Made by a program: the position numbers and the translations under genes. Shown piece by piece: positions 51,275 to 59,986 of a DNA stretch of 64,000 bases. Every line of letters starts with the position of its first letter. Within the stretch, counting starts at the first letter, position 1. Source of the DNA: Phenylobacterium sp. (GTDB taxonomy: Bacteria > Pseudomonadota > Alphaproteobacteria > Caulobacterales > Caulobacteraceae); NCBI RefSeq assembly GCF_004297125.1, contig NZ_SCVD01000033.1, forward strand, positions 62,001 through 126,000, written 5' to 3'. The notes below the pieces were generated by a model, which was not told the origin of the DNA, searched no databases, and saw nothing but the letters and a program-made list of their open reading frames with translations.

Positions 51275-51634
51275 TCAGATCGCGATCAGCGCCGCCGCCA
51301 GCCTGCGGCCCTCGGAGGTCAGAAGGTTGTAGAGCTTGGCGGCCGCGGCGGTGTCCATGAACTCCAGGCCCAGGCCGGCGGCGCGCAGGCCGTCACGCAC
51401 CTCGCGCGGGGGTAAGGCGTTGCGCGCGCCGGTGCCCAGCAGGACGAATTCGACATCCGCGACGCCTGCATCCAGCACCGCCCGGAAGTCGGAGAGCTTG
51501 AGGTCGGCCATGGCCGCCACGTCCCAGCTCCGCGCCTCGTCGGCCAGGATCAGCACCGAGCCCTCGTGCCGCACGCCGGCCAGCCGGAAGCCGCCGTCCC
51601 CATAGGCGTCGATCGTGGGCGCGTCGCGGGCCAC
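51275..51634 (-). CDS. Mth938-like domain protein (NDUFAF3-like)
   Basis: A 119-residue protein from GTG 51634, 12 bases after the secF stop. The fold pattern RLAGVRHEGSVLILADEARSWDV, LKLSDFRAVLDAG and VEFVLLGTGARNALPPREVRDGLRAAGLGLEFMDTAAAAKLYNLLTSEGR matches the Mth938/NDUFAF3 family. In eukaryotes NDUFAF3 is a complex I assembly factor. The conserved linkage to secDF in alphaproteobacteria suggests a role in membrane protein insertion. It is probably part of the secD-secF transcription unit. Confidence 0.87.
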   Translation of the reverse strand: MARDAPTIDAYGDGGFRLAGVRHEGSVLILADEARSWDVAAMADLKLSDFRAVLDAGVADVEFVLLGTGARNALPPREVRDGLRAAGLGLEFMDTAAAAKLYNLLTSEGRRLAAALIAI

Positions 51635-51646
51635 GATAGGCGCGCC

Positions 51647-52588
51647 TCAGGGGCGCGCCGTCGCCGGCCTCAGCGGCTCGGCCGGATCGTCGTTCCGCTT
51701 CACGCCCCACAGCAGGATGATCGGCAGGGCGACGTAGACCGACGAATAGGTGCCGATGATGACGCCGAACACCATGGTCGAAACCAGCGGGAACAGCACC
51801 GGGCCGCCCAGGAAGAGGGCGCCGGACAGCGCCAGGATCGCCGTCGAACCGGTAATCAGCGTGCGCGAGAGACGCTCGTTCTCGGACTTGTTGATCACAT
51901 CGCGCAGCGGCGTGGTCTTGTATTTACGCAGGTTCTCGCGGAGCCGGTCGAAGGTGATGACCTTCTCGTTCATCGAATAGCCGATGACCGTCAGCAGGGC
52001 CGCGATCGAAGTCATGGAGAACTCGATCTGCGTGAGCGACAGCAAGCCCAGCGTCAGGACCACGTCGTGCAGCACCGCGACCACGGCGCCGAGGCCGAAC
52101 TGAAGCTGGAAGCGGAACCAGATGTAGCCGAGCATCAGCACCATCGCGATGCCCAACGCCATGAAACCGCCGGACATCAGCTCGCTGGAAACCTTCGGCC
52201 CGACCACCACCGGCGGCTTGAACTCCATCCCGGGGAACCTGACGGCGAGCTTCTGCTTCACCTGCTCGGCGGCGACGAAGGTGTTGGAGCCCTCGGTGCG
52301 GAACCGGACGATCGCCGTGTCGGGACGGCCGAAACCCTGGACCTGCGCGTCGTGGCCGCCCGCGGCCGGAACGGCCGCGCGCAGCTCGCCCAGGGGCACC
52401 GGGCCCTTGGTGCGCACCTCGATGGCGGTGCCGCCGACGAAGTCGATGCCGAAGTTCAGGCCTTGCACGACGAAGGAGCCGATGGAGCCCGCGATGAGGA
52501 GGGCGGAGATGACCGCCGCCATGGGCGCGCCACGGACGAAATCGACGTGGAACTCGCGCGGCAGGAGACGGATGAGGGGCCAGGGCAT
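51647..52588 (-). CDS. secF: Protein translocase subunit SecF
   Basis: A 313-residue membrane protein with six helices and a large periplasmic loop. The motif NFGIDFVGGTAIEVR at the start of the first loop, KVITFDRLRENLR and the FALILGVVIGTYSSVY-type end (VFGVIIGTYSSVYVALP) are family marks. With SecD it uses the proton-motive force to pull proteins through SecYEG on the periplasmic side. It follows secD by 9 bases and precedes the Mth938 gene. Confidence 0.97.
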   Translation of the reverse strand: MPWPLIRLLPREFHVDFVRGAPMAAVISALLIAGSIGSFVVQGLNFGIDFVGGTAIEVRTKGPVPLGELRAAVPAAGGHDAQVQGFGRPDTAIVRFRTEGSNTFVAAEQVKQKLAVRFPGMEFKPPVVVGPKVSSELMSGGFMALGIAMVLMLGYIWFRFQLQFGLGAVVAVLHDVVLTLGLLSLTQIEFSMTSIAALLTVIGYSMNEKVITFDRLRENLRKYKTTPLRDVINKSENERLSRTLITGSTAILALSGALFLGGPVLFPLVSTMVFGVIIGTYSSVYVALPIILLWGVKRNDDPAEPLRPATARP

Positions 52589-52597
52589 GATCTGTCT

Positions 52598-54190
52598 CTA
52601 CTCGATCGGCAGGGCTTTGGGCTTCGTGGCGCGGAACCAGAAGCCGATCAGGACCTGGGTGATGACCACGGCCGTGAACACCGATGTGACGACGCCGATC
52701 AGCAGGGTCCAGGCGAACCCGCGGATCGGACCGGAGCCGAACTGGAACATGATGATGGCGGAAATGGCGCTGGTGATGTTGGCGTCCAGGATCGAGACCA
52801 GGGCGCGGCTGTAGCCGTGTTCCAGGGCCATGATCGGCGTTCGCCCGGCGTGCGCCTCGTCGCGGACCCGTTCGTAGATCAGCACGTTGGCGTCGACCGC
52901 CACGGCTAGCGTGAGGATCAGGCCGGCGATGCCCGGGAAGGTCAGCGTCGCCTGGGTCATCGACATGATGCCGAGGATCAGCAGCACGTTCACGATCAGC
53001 GCCACGGCCGCGAAGACCCCGAACAGGCCGTAGGCGAGGATGATGAAGACGATGATCGCCACGCCGCCGATCATCAGCGAGATCGCGCCGGCCCGGATGG
53101 CGTCGGCGCCCAGCTCGGCGCTGACGGTCTGCTGTTCCTGGATGGTCAGGGGCGCGGGCAGCGCGCCCGCCCGCAGCAGGATCGCCAGGTTGTTGGCGCT
53201 TTCGGTGGTGAAATTGCCGCTGATCTGGCCGGAACCGCCATTGATCGGTTCGTTGATGTTGGGGGCCGAGATGACCTTGTTGTCCAGCACGATGGCGAAG
53301 CGCTTGCCGACGTTCTGGGCCGTGGCGTCGGCGAAGCGCCGGGCGCCCAGGCCGTTGAAACGGAAGGTCACCACCGGCCGGCCGGTCTGTTGGTCAAAAC
53401 TGGCCTGGGAGTCGGTCAGCATCTCGCCGGTGACCAGGGCGCGGCGCTTCACGACATAGAAGGGTTGAACATCGTCGCCCGGGATCAGCATCGTGCCGGG
53501 CGGCACGCGGCCGGCCTGCGCCTGGGCCAGGTCGGCCGTCTCGTCGACCATCTGGAAGGTCAGCTTGGCGGTCTGGCCGACGATGGCCTGCAGCTTCTTG
53601 GGGTCGCTCTCGCCGGGGGCGGCGATGGAGATCCGGTTGGAGCCCTGGCGCCGGATGTCCGGCTCCTTGGTGCCCAGTTCGTCGATCCGGCGGCGGATCA
53701 CCTCGATGGACTGGTCGACCGCCTTGGCCGCCTGGGCGTCGAGCGCCTGGGGTACGAAGGCGACCCGGATACGCTGATCGGGGGCCGAGCTCACCGTCAC
53801 GTCGCGCGCGCCCGTGGCCATCGCCGAACCCAGCTGTTCGCGCAGCAGCTTCAGCGCCTGGTCGACCTGGGCCGGGTTGTTGATGCGGACGTTCACCTCG
53901 CCGTTCACCACGCCCAGGCCGGTGAAGTCGATCTCCGCCTCACGCAGCGTGGTGCGGCTGTCTTCGACCAGGTTGGTGAGCAACTCGGTGCGCAGGGCCG
54001 CGGTGTCCACCTCGTAGAGCAGGTAGGACCCGCCCTGCAAGTCGAGGCCGAGGTTCAGCGTCTGCTTCGGCAGGAAGCCGGGCAGGCTGTCGCGCACCGA
54101 CGCCGGCAGCACGTTGGGCAGCGTGAAGAGAATGCCATACAGCGCCGCCAGGACGACGAGGATGACCCTCCAACGGGAGACGGTGATCAT
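52598..54190 (-). CDS. secD: Protein translocase subunit SecD
   Basis: A 530-residue SecD with one N-terminal helix, the large first periplasmic domain (NLGLDLQGGSYLLYEVDT motif) and five C-terminal helices containing LTLPGIAGLILTLAVAVDANVLIYERVRDE, the conserved DANVLIYER motif. It forms the accessory SecDF complex for export. It follows yajC by 12 bases, in the usual yajC-secD-secF order. Confidence 0.97.
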   Translation of the reverse strand: MITVSRWRVILVVLAALYGILFTLPNVLPASVRDSLPGFLPKQTLNLGLDLQGGSYLLYEVDTAALRTELLTNLVEDSRTTLREAEIDFTGLGVVNGEVNVRINNPAQVDQALKLLREQLGSAMATGARDVTVSSAPDQRIRVAFVPQALDAQAAKAVDQSIEVIRRRIDELGTKEPDIRRQGSNRISIAAPGESDPKKLQAIVGQTAKLTFQMVDETADLAQAQAGRVPPGTMLIPGDDVQPFYVVKRRALVTGEMLTDSQASFDQQTGRPVVTFRFNGLGARRFADATAQNVGKRFAIVLDNKVISAPNINEPINGGSGQISGNFTTESANNLAILLRAGALPAPLTIQEQQTVSAELGADAIRAGAISLMIGGVAIIVFIILAYGLFGVFAAVALIVNVLLILGIMSMTQATLTFPGIAGLILTLAVAVDANVLIYERVRDEAHAGRTPIMALEHGYSRALVSILDANITSAISAIIMFQFGSGPIRGFAWTLLIGVVTSVFTAVVITQVLIGFWFRATKPKALPIE

Positions 54191-54202
54191 CGACGGTGTG
54201 CT

Positions 54203-54553
54203 TTACGCCTTGGAGTCGTTGGCCGGCGCCGGTTCGCCGCGGGCCCGGACGTCGGAAATCATGGTCTTGACCACCTTCACGGTGACGCCCGTGGCGATCT
54301 CGACGCCCACTTCCTTGTCCTCGACGCGCACGATCTTGCCGATCATGCCCGAGGAGAGCACCACCACGTCGTTGCGCTTCAGCGCGCTCAGCATGGCCTG
54401 GTGCTGCTTCATCCGCCGCTGCTGCGGACGGATCATCAGGAAGTAGAACAGCACGACCAGGGCGACGAGCGGCAGGAACTGCAGCAGCATCGCTTCAGGG
54501 CCGCCTCCAGCGGCGCCGCCGGCGGCTTGGGCGTAGGCAGGGGTGGCGAACAT
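54203..54553 (-). CDS. yajC: Preprotein translocase subunit YajC
   Basis: A 116-residue small membrane protein of the SecDF complex. A helix at about 28-47 (MLLQFLPLVALVVLFYFLMIRPQQ) is followed by the conserved RPQQRRMKQHQAMLSALKRNDVVVLSSGMIGKI region. The Gly/Ala-rich N-terminus may be cleaved as a signal peptide. It is first gene of the leftward unit yajC-secD-secF-Mth938. The divergent neighbour is the DUF815 ATPase. Confidence 0.95.
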   Translation of the reverse strand: MFATPAYAQAAGGAAGGGPEAMLLQFLPLVALVVLFYFLMIRPQQRRMKQHQAMLSALKRNDVVVLSSGMIGKIVRVEDKEVGVEIATGVTVKVVKTMISDVRARGEPAPANDSKA

Positions 54554-54674
54554 AGCCTCTCCGAAAAATGCGCGAGCGAGCGCCCTCGCATGTGGGGGCC
54601 CGCCAAAGTCGGCGGAAGCTATGCGGACGGGCCTGCTTTTGCAATGGAACGCCTACGTGTATGGCCTGCGCCGT

Positions 54675-55514
54675 ATGGACCGCGACCTTACGCCCCTCCT
54701 CACCCGCATCGCCGAAGCCCTGGAACGGCTGGCCCCGCCCGCCGGCGTGGCGGCGGCGTTCGACGGCGGGCGGCTCTTCCGGCACGATCCGCAGACCGGC
54801 GCCTTCCATGCCGCACCCGACTATCCGCTGAGCCTGGAGAGCCTGGTGGGCGTCGACCGCCAGAAGGCGCGGTTCCTGGAGAACCTGGAGCGGTTCGCGG
54901 GCGGCCTGCCTTACAACCACGCCTTGCTCTGGGGCGTGCGCGGCACCGGCAAGAGCTCGCTGGCCAAGGCGGCGTTCATGGCGGTGGCGGCCAAGGCGCC
55001 GCACCTGAAGCTGATCGAGGTGGACCGCGACCAGGTCACCGCCCTCCCCGCCCTGTTCGACGGCCTGCGCGGCCGACCCGAGTCGTTCGTGGTGCTGTGC
55101 GACGACCTGTCGTTCGAAGAAGGCGCCGCGGCGGCCAAGGCGCTGAAGTCGGCGCTGGAGGGCGGCGTGTCGGGCCCGCCGGCCAATGTGATGTTCGTGG
55201 CCACGTCCAACCGCCGCCACCTGATGCCGCGCGGCCACCAGGAGGACCGCGGCCTGGTCGCGGCCCACGAAGACGCCGAGGAGGAGGTCAGCGTGTCGGA
55301 CCGCTTCGGCCTCTGGGTGGGTTTCCCGCCGATGGACCAGCCGACCTATCTGGCGGCGGTCGCCGCCTATGCCCAGCGCTTCGAGCTGAGCGTCGCCGAC
55401 CTGGACCGCCGCGCCCTGCAATGGGCGCAGCTCCGCGGTTCGCGCTCGGGGCGGGTCGCCTGGCAGTTCATCCGCGACCTGGCGGGCGAACTGGGCAAGC
55501 CCCTGCCGCTCTAG
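54675..55514 (+). CDS. DUF815 family AAA ATPase
   Basis: About 279 residues from ATG 54675. An N-terminal region is followed by the P-loop GVRGTGKSSLAKA, a Walker B-like DDLSFEEGAAAAKALKSALEGG, then ATSNRRHLMPRGH and the DRFGLWVGFPPMDQPTYLAAVAAYA region, which defines DUF815. These are AAA+ proteins of unknown role, sometimes predicted chaperones. The start is uncertain: ATG 54621 behind GGCGGAAG is an alternative that adds 18 residues. It is divergent from yajC. Confidence 0.85.
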   Translation: MDRDLTPLLTRIAEALERLAPPAGVAAAFDGGRLFRHDPQTGAFHAAPDYPLSLESLVGVDRQKARFLENLERFAGGLPYNHALLWGVRGTGKSSLAKAAFMAVAAKAPHLKLIEVDRDQVTALPALFDGLRGRPESFVVLCDDLSFEEGAAAAKALKSALEGGVSGPPANVMFVATSNRRHLMPRGHQEDRGLVAAHEDAEEEVSVSDRFGLWVGFPPMDQPTYLAAVAAYAQRFELSVADLDRRALQWAQLRGSRSGRVAWQFIRDLAGELGKPLPL

Positions 55515-55535
55515 GCTGGGCCAGAGGCCCGGCTC

Positions 55536-55569
55536 AAACGAGAAAGGCCGGCGCTTGAACGCCGGCCTT
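55536..55569 (-). terminator. Intrinsic terminator of the cold shock gene
   Basis: On the minus strand AAGGCCGGCG-TTCAAG-CGCCGGCCTT, 10 pairs, followed by TCTCGTTT. It is 22 bases after the stop of the cold shock gene. It also lies after the convergent DUF815 gene. Confidence 0.8.
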
Positions 55570-55591
55570 CGCAATCCTGGGCTCTGGAGCC

Positions 55592-55801
55592 TTAGACGGC
55601 CTGCAGCTGGCCGGCCGAGTTCTTGCCGCTGCGCTTGTCGCGCTCCATCTCGAAGCTGACCTTCTGGCCTTCGTTCAGGCCCGACATGCCCGCGCGTTCC
55701 ACGGCCGAGATGTGCACGAACACGTCCGCGCCGCCGTCATCGGGCTGGATAAAACCGAAACCCTTGGTGGCGTTGAACCACTTCACAGTACCTACAGCCA
55801 T
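55592..55801 (-). CDS. Cold shock protein
   Basis: A 69-residue CSD protein, an RNA chaperone of five beta strands. RNP1 (KGFGFIQ) and RNP2 (VFVHIS) are intact, and the opening MAVGTVKWFN is typical. Aromatic residues of the RNA-binding face are kept. Several csp copies exist in Caulobacter, and cold induction cannot be judged for this one. An upstream leader of up to about 140 bases is suggested by a promoter-like sequence at 55949-55976. Confidence 0.95.
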   Translation of the reverse strand: MAVGTVKWFNATKGFGFIQPDDGGADVFVHISAVERAGMSGLNEGQKVSFEMERDKRSGKNSAGQLQAV

Positions 55802-56107
55802 TTTGTTCCCTTTCCGGGTGCAAATATTTCGCGCCGACGATCGACGCTTGCATCAAATTCTCGGAGAGGTCGGGGTAGATCCGCGGTGGTGGATTTCGAA
55901 AAACCCGGCGCGGAAAGCTCGCGATCCAGTGCGATATTCGATAGCTTCAACATAATTTATTTCGCCTGTCGCGCAAGCTGAGCCCTTAATAATTTGGGGA
56001 CCACCGCGACAAATCCCTCATTTACCTGTAGTATGGGGGTTTACGCCCTTGCACGAAATCGCGGCCCCAAGAACTGCGGCGCAAAGGCTTCACTGGAGCA
56101 CCTTCAC
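55802..56107. other. 306-base intergenic region with the csp leader and two promoters
   Basis: Between the leftward csp gene and the rightward 69-residue gene. It is markedly more AT-rich than the rest (for example ATAATTTATTTCG and AATAATTTGGGG). It holds a candidate csp promoter and long leader on the minus strand and presumably the promoter of the rightward genes near 56030. I see no reading frame or terminator to report. Confidence 0.6.
55949..55976 (-). promoter_or_regulatory. Candidate promoter of the cold shock gene
   Basis: On the minus strand TTGCGC, 16 bases, TATGTT: a plausible sigma-70 type promoter in an AT-rich patch. It would give a csp leader of about 140 bases, as seen for other cold shock mRNAs. 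Confidence 0.35.
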
Positions 56108-56317
56108 ATGCGTAACGCCCCCGACCGCGCGATCTTCACGGTAGTTCGCCACGAGACCGGCTGGGCCGTAGAGCATGACGGCGAGTTCTCCGACATGAGC
56201 CCGGACAAGGAAGTGGCCAAGGCCGCCGCCAACAAGCGCGCCCGCGCGGCGCAAGACGCCGGTAAGCCCTGCCTCGTCCGCATCGTCGGCGAGCACGGCT
56301 TCTTCAACGCGGCCTGA
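56108..56317 (+). CDS. Small hypothetical protein (69 residues), DUF2188-like
   Basis: Starts at ATG 56108 with GGAGCACC upstream. The sequence MRNAPDRAIFTVVRHETGWAVEHDGEF followed by an Ala/Lys-rich helix and RIVGEHGFFNAA recalls DUF2188, small basic proteins of unknown role. The pattern of a short sheet with the central DGEFSDMSPDKEVAKAAANKRARAAQ helix fits a compact fold. It is followed after 5 bases by another small gene, so they are likely co-transcribed. Confidence 0.7.
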   Translation: MRNAPDRAIFTVVRHETGWAVEHDGEFSDMSPDKEVAKAAANKRARAAQDAGKPCLVRIVGEHGFFNAA

Positions 56318-56322
56318 CGGGA

Positions 56323-56589
56323 ATGAGCCGCGCAGCCCAGTCCTCCGCCCCGCGCCCCGCCGGTCCCCCAGCCCCGCGCTTCCGCACCCAGATCGAGGCG
56401 GCCATCGCCGACGGGGTCAACCTCAGCGACATGACGCTGCGACTGACCCTGACCGACCTCACCAAGCTCAAGCGCGACCAGTCGGTGCCCGTGTCCGACA
56501 TCAACTTCCGGGACGGCGTCATGCGCTACCTGGGCGTGAAGGTGGAGCACGGCGGCGTCACCGAGAGCGTGCTCGACCGCGGGGCCTAG
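56323..56589 (+). CDS. Small hypothetical protein (88 residues)
   Basis: From ATG 56323, five bases after the previous stop. A disordered Pro-rich N-terminus (PRPAGPPAPRF) is followed by a folded part with RTQIEAAIADGVNLSDMTLRLTLTDLTKLKRDQSVPVSDINFRDGVMRYLGVKVEHGGV. The phrase resembles a helix-rich, DNA-binding-like or adaptor protein seen in Caulobacterales but I do not assign a family. No cysteine, signal or membrane helix. It ends 10 bases before the convergent dipM stop. Confidence 0.7.
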   Translation: MSRAAQSSAPRPAGPPAPRFRTQIEAAIADGVNLSDMTLRLTLTDLTKLKRDQSVPVSDINFRDGVMRYLGVKVEHGGVTESVLDRGA

Positions 56590-56599
56590 AGCCCCGCTT

Positions 56600-58444
56600 C
56601 TATTTCGGCAGGACCAGCGCGGGATCCACGGGTCTCGCGCGTTCCTGCGGGCTCGGCGCGTAGCGGATCTCGAAGTGCAGCTGCGGCTCCGACACGCCGC
56701 CGCTCGAGCCGGCCTGGCCGATCTCCTGGCCCTGCTCCACCCGCTGCTGCATCCGCACCCCGACCCGGCCCAGGTGGCCGTAGGCCGTGACCCAGCCGTC
56801 CGCATGCTTGATCAGCACCAAGTTGCCGAAGCCCGGCACCTGATCGCCCGCGTAGACCACATCGCCCGCCGCCGCGGCCCGCACGGGGTCGCCGGCGTTG
56901 GCGCGGATGTTGAGGCCGTCATTGCGCGGGCCCGTGCCGCGGCCGCCGAAGCCGGAGAGGATCTGGCCGCGGATCGGCCACGCGAACAGCCCGCTGCCCA
57001 TCTGGCTGATCTGGGCGTCGGACGGCGGCGGCGTCGCGGTCGGCGCACCGGGCACCCCGCCCGGCGGCGCGCGATACGACTGCGGCTGGTCGGGCATGAC
57101 CACGGCGGGCGGACGCGGCGCCGAACGCGGCGGCGGCAGCACCTGGCCTACGGGCGGCGGCGTGTCGAATGACGACGGCGGCCGCGGCGTCGGTTCGTAG
57201 GGCCGGGGCGTTGACGGCAGGGCGGCGGGCGGGGACTCCGTCCGTTCCGGCGTCCGGGTCGTGGTGGTGATCGGGCCGCGATCGCGGTAGCCGGCCGGCA
57301 GCCGCAGCCTGCGCCCCGGCGCGACGCTGGCGCCGCGCCGCAGGCCGTTGGCGCTGCGCAGCTCCGCCTCGGTCACGCTGAACCGCCGCGCGATTTCGGA
57401 CAGGGTGTCGCCGCGCCCGACCACATAGGCCTTGGCCGAACTCCCGGGCCCGCGGATCGTCTGGCCTGGCTGCAGGCGGTAGGGCTTCTTCAGCTTGTTG
57501 AGCTTGGCGAGTTCGGAGACGTTGCTATCGAGGCGCCCGGCGACGCGCTCCAGGTTGTCGCCCTTCTTGACCTTGTAGGACTTGCCCGGGATCGAGACGT
57601 CGACCACCCGGCCGGTGACCTCGCGGCTGGTGACGCCGCGGCCGTCCTGCTCTCGCGGCGCGGGCGACGGCGCCTCGGTCTGCGGGCGGCGGGGCGCCGG
57701 CCGTTCGGCGGGTGCGGCGTCGTCCTCGGCCGCCTCGGCGCGCTCCTCGGCCGGGCCGCCCGGCAGCTTCAGCTTGCGGCCGGGGATGAGCGAGGCGCCG
57801 CGGCCCAGGCCGTTGGCTTCGCGCAGGGCCTCTACCGTCGTCCCGTTGCGCTGGGCGATGGCGTAGAGGGTGTCGCCGGAGCGCACGGTGTAGGTCGTCG
57901 GCTCGGCCGGTGCGGCCGGCTTGGCGCTCCGGGCGGCCGCGTTCGACGCCTTGGGGTTCTTCAGCACCTGGCCGGGCTGCAGGCGATAGGGCTTCTTCAG
58001 GCCGTTGGCCTTGGCCACCGTCTCGATGTCGGAGCCCAGGCGGTCGGCGATCACGGCGAGCGTGTCGCCTCGCTTGACCGTGTATGTCGCCGCCGGAGTG
58101 CGCGACCGGGCGCGGGCGGCGGCGTCCTCGGCCGGGGGCGCGATCGCCAGCAACGGCGGCTCGGACGCGCGGGCCAGCGCCGATTGGGGCGGCGCAGCCC
58201 CGGGGACGGCCGCGGCCGGAGCGAGGGGCGCAAGTTGACGGGACTCGACGCTCGCCATGGACGGCGCGGCCTTGGGCGTGGGATCGGGCTGCGCGGCGGC
58301 AAGCTGCGGCGGCGGGGCCTGCGGAGTAACGGCGGGCGGCAGCGGAAGCAGGGGCGGATTCACGGCGTAGCGCGGCGTGCCGCAAGCCGTCAGCGCCGTC
58401 CCCGCGAGCAGGATCAAGGCCGTACGTTCGAAGAGATGCGTCAT
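56600..58444 (-). CDS. dipM: DipM-like LysM/LytM (M23) cell division lipoprotein
   Basis: A 614-residue envelope protein. A signal peptide ending in a lipobox (TALTAC, Cys21) is followed by LysM repeats at about 120-163, 184-228, 289-331 and 339-382, long Pro-rich linkers and a C-terminal LytM domain at 485-605. In LytM the zinc ligands His and Asp of the first motif are Asn508 and Asn512. The catalytic His of the last motif is Gln588. Only His557 and His590 remain, so it is enzymatically inactive and probably an activator, as known for DipM of C. crescentus, which coordinates constriction. Gene order with pcm-surE-serS also fits. Confidence 0.9.
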   Translation of the reverse strand: MTHLFERTALILLAGTALTACGTPRYAVNPPLLPLPPAVTPQAPPPQLAAAQPDPTPKAAPSMASVESRQLAPLAPAAAVPGAAPPQSALARASEPPLLAIAPPAEDAAARARSRTPAATYTVKRGDTLAVIADRLGSDIETVAKANGLKKPYRLQPGQVLKNPKASNAAARSAKPAAPAEPTTYTVRSGDTLYAIAQRNGTTVEALREANGLGRGASLIPGRKLKLPGGPAEERAEAAEDDAAPAERPAPRRPQTEAPSPAPREQDGRGVTSREVTGRVVDVSIPGKSYKVKKGDNLERVAGRLDSNVSELAKLNKLKKPYRLQPGQTIRGPGSSAKAYVVGRGDTLSEIARRFSVTEAELRSANGLRRGASVAPGRRLRLPAGYRDRGPITTTTRTPERTESPPAALPSTPRPYEPTPRPPSSFDTPPPVGQVLPPPRSAPRPPAVVMPDQPQSYRAPPGGVPGAPTATPPPSDAQISQMGSGLFAWPIRGQILSGFGGRGTGPRNDGLNIRANAGDPVRAAAAGDVVYAGDQVPGFGNLVLIKHADGWVTAYGHLGRVGVRMQQRVEQGQEIGQAGSSGGVSEPQLHFEIRYAPSPQERARPVDPALVLPK

Positions 58445-58549
58445 CGCCGCTCCGGAGTAGCTCGAACAAGAATCATTCGGGGCGTGAGGTGGGATGATGG
58501 CGGCGAGCCGACGCCCCCGCCAACTCAAAAGCCTCGCAACACGAAAAGG

Positions 58550-59209
58550 TCAGAGTTCCTTGGCCACGCCGTCGAGCAGCGGCACGAAGCGGACATCGAT
58601 CAGGTCCTCCACCTGGAACCCGCCCTGCCCGTCGCCGGTATACCGCCGCAGGACCTGGACCGGCCCCTTCCCGATCGGCGCCACCAGAACCCCGGTGGGT
58701 TTCAGTTGCGAAAGCAAAGCCTTCGGCTCACCTGGCGCCGCGGCTGTGACCATAATGCGGTCAAAAGGCGCCTGCTCCGGCCAGCCTTCGCCACCATCGC
58801 CGAACCGCGTGATGACGTTGGTCAGGCCCAGTTCCCGGAAGCGGCTCTCCGCCTCCTTCATCAGGGTCCGGTAGCGCTCCACCGTGTAGACCAGCCGGGC
58901 GATCTTGGAGAGGATCGTTGTCTGGTAGCCACTGCCGGTGCCGATCTCGAGCACCCGGTCGCGCCGGTCGATCTTCAGCGCCTGGGTCATCAGGCCCACC
59001 ACGAACGGCTGGCTGATGGTCTGGCCACAGGCGATGGGCAGGGCCGAATCCTCGAACGCGCGGTCCCGGAACAGCTCCTGGGTGAACAACGGGCGCGGCG
59101 TGGTCTCGATGGCCGACAGCACCTTGGGCTCGGTCACGCCCTGGGAGCGCAACGCCAGGATCAGGCGGGCCATCCGCGTCTCGGGCGTGTCGTCGTCCGG
59201 TTCCGACAT
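58550..59209 (-). CDS. pcm: Protein-L-isoaspartate O-methyltransferase
   Basis: A 219-residue SAM-dependent methyltransferase that repairs isoaspartyl residues in aged proteins. The motifs ALPIACGQTISQPFVVGLMTQAL, LEIGTGSGYQTTIL (SAM-binding), and the closing VRFVPLLDG are characteristic. It starts at ATG 59209, 3 bases after the surE stop, in the classical surE-pcm order. The start has no strong ribosome site, so coupling with surE is likely. dipM follows after 105 bases. Confidence 0.96.
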   Translation of the reverse strand: MSEPDDDTPETRMARLILALRSQGVTEPKVLSAIETTPRPLFTQELFRDRAFEDSALPIACGQTISQPFVVGLMTQALKIDRRDRVLEIGTGSGYQTTILSKIARLVYTVERYRTLMKEAESRFRELGLTNVITRFGDGGEGWPEQAPFDRIMVTAAAPGEPKALLSQLKPTGVLVAPIGKGPVQVLRRYTGDGQGGFQVEDLIDVRFVPLLDGVAKEL

Positions 59210-59212
59210 GCG

Positions 59213-59986
59213 TCAGGCCTTCGGCGGCACGCCGCCCAGCTGACCCTTCAGGTCGTGGACGGTGGCGAGATGGGTCAGGTCGATGTGCAGCGGCGTCACC
59301 GAAATCTTGCCGTCGTAGAGAGCCCGCAGGTCGGTGCCCTCGGGCGGGCTGGAGGGGATCTGCCGGAAACCCACCCAATAGTAGTCGCGGCCACGCAGGT
59401 CGGTGCGCTTCTCGTTGTGACGGACGTGGAAGTCGCGGAAGCCCTGGCGGGTGACCTCCACCTCCTTGATGTCGGCGACCTCCCCGTTGGGGAAGTTGAT
59501 GTTCAGAACGACATCCTTGGGCCAGCCGATCTCCATCAGCCGCTTGATGATGCCCGGGCCGAACGTCTCCGCCGCCTCGAAGCTCTGGCCGGCCTCGTAG
59601 AAGCCCATCTGCGACAGGGCCATGGATGGCACGCCGAGGGCCATGCCCTCGATGGCGCCGGCCACCGTGCCGGACATGGTCACGTCCTCGGCGAGGTTCG
59701 CGCCGCGGTTGACGCCGGAGAGTACCAGGTCGGGCCGCTTGCCCGGGACCAGATCGTTGACGCCCAGCATCACGCAATCGGTCGGGGTGCCGGTGGCGGC
59801 GAAACGGCGCTCGGAGAGCTGGCGCACGCGGATCGGCTCGGCCAGGGTCAGCGCCCGGCTGGCGCCGGACTGCTCGTACTCCGGCGCCACCACCCAGACG
59901 TCGTCACTGAGCTTCGCCGCGATCCGCTCCAGCGCCTCCAGCCCATCCGCGTGGATGCCGTCGTCGTTGGTGATCAGGATCCTCAA
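59213..59986 (-). CDS. surE: 5'-nucleotidase SurE
   Basis: A 257-residue survival protein with nucleotidase/exopolyphosphatase activity. Opening residues RILITNDDGI carry the metal-binding Asp-Asp pair. SGVNRGANLAEDVTMSGTVAGAIEG is the family's second signature. The start is TTG 59986, with an excellent GGAGGG ribosome site. It overlaps the serS stop by 4 bases (TTGA). The gene is in the pcm-surE-serS unit. The usual start for surE is at the RILITNDDG phrase, which supports TTG. Confidence 0.93.
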   Translation of the reverse strand: MRILITNDDGIHADGLEALERIAAKLSDDVWVVAPEYEQSGASRALTLAEPIRVRQLSERRFAATGTPTDCVMLGVNDLVPGKRPDLVLSGVNRGANLAEDVTMSGTVAGAIEGMALGVPSMALSQMGFYEAGQSFEAAETFGPGIIKRLMEIGWPKDVVLNINFPNGEVADIKEVEVTRQGFRDFHVRHNEKRTDLRGRDYYWVGFRQIPSSPPEGTDLRALYDGKISVTPLHIDLTHLATVHDLKGQLGGVPPKA

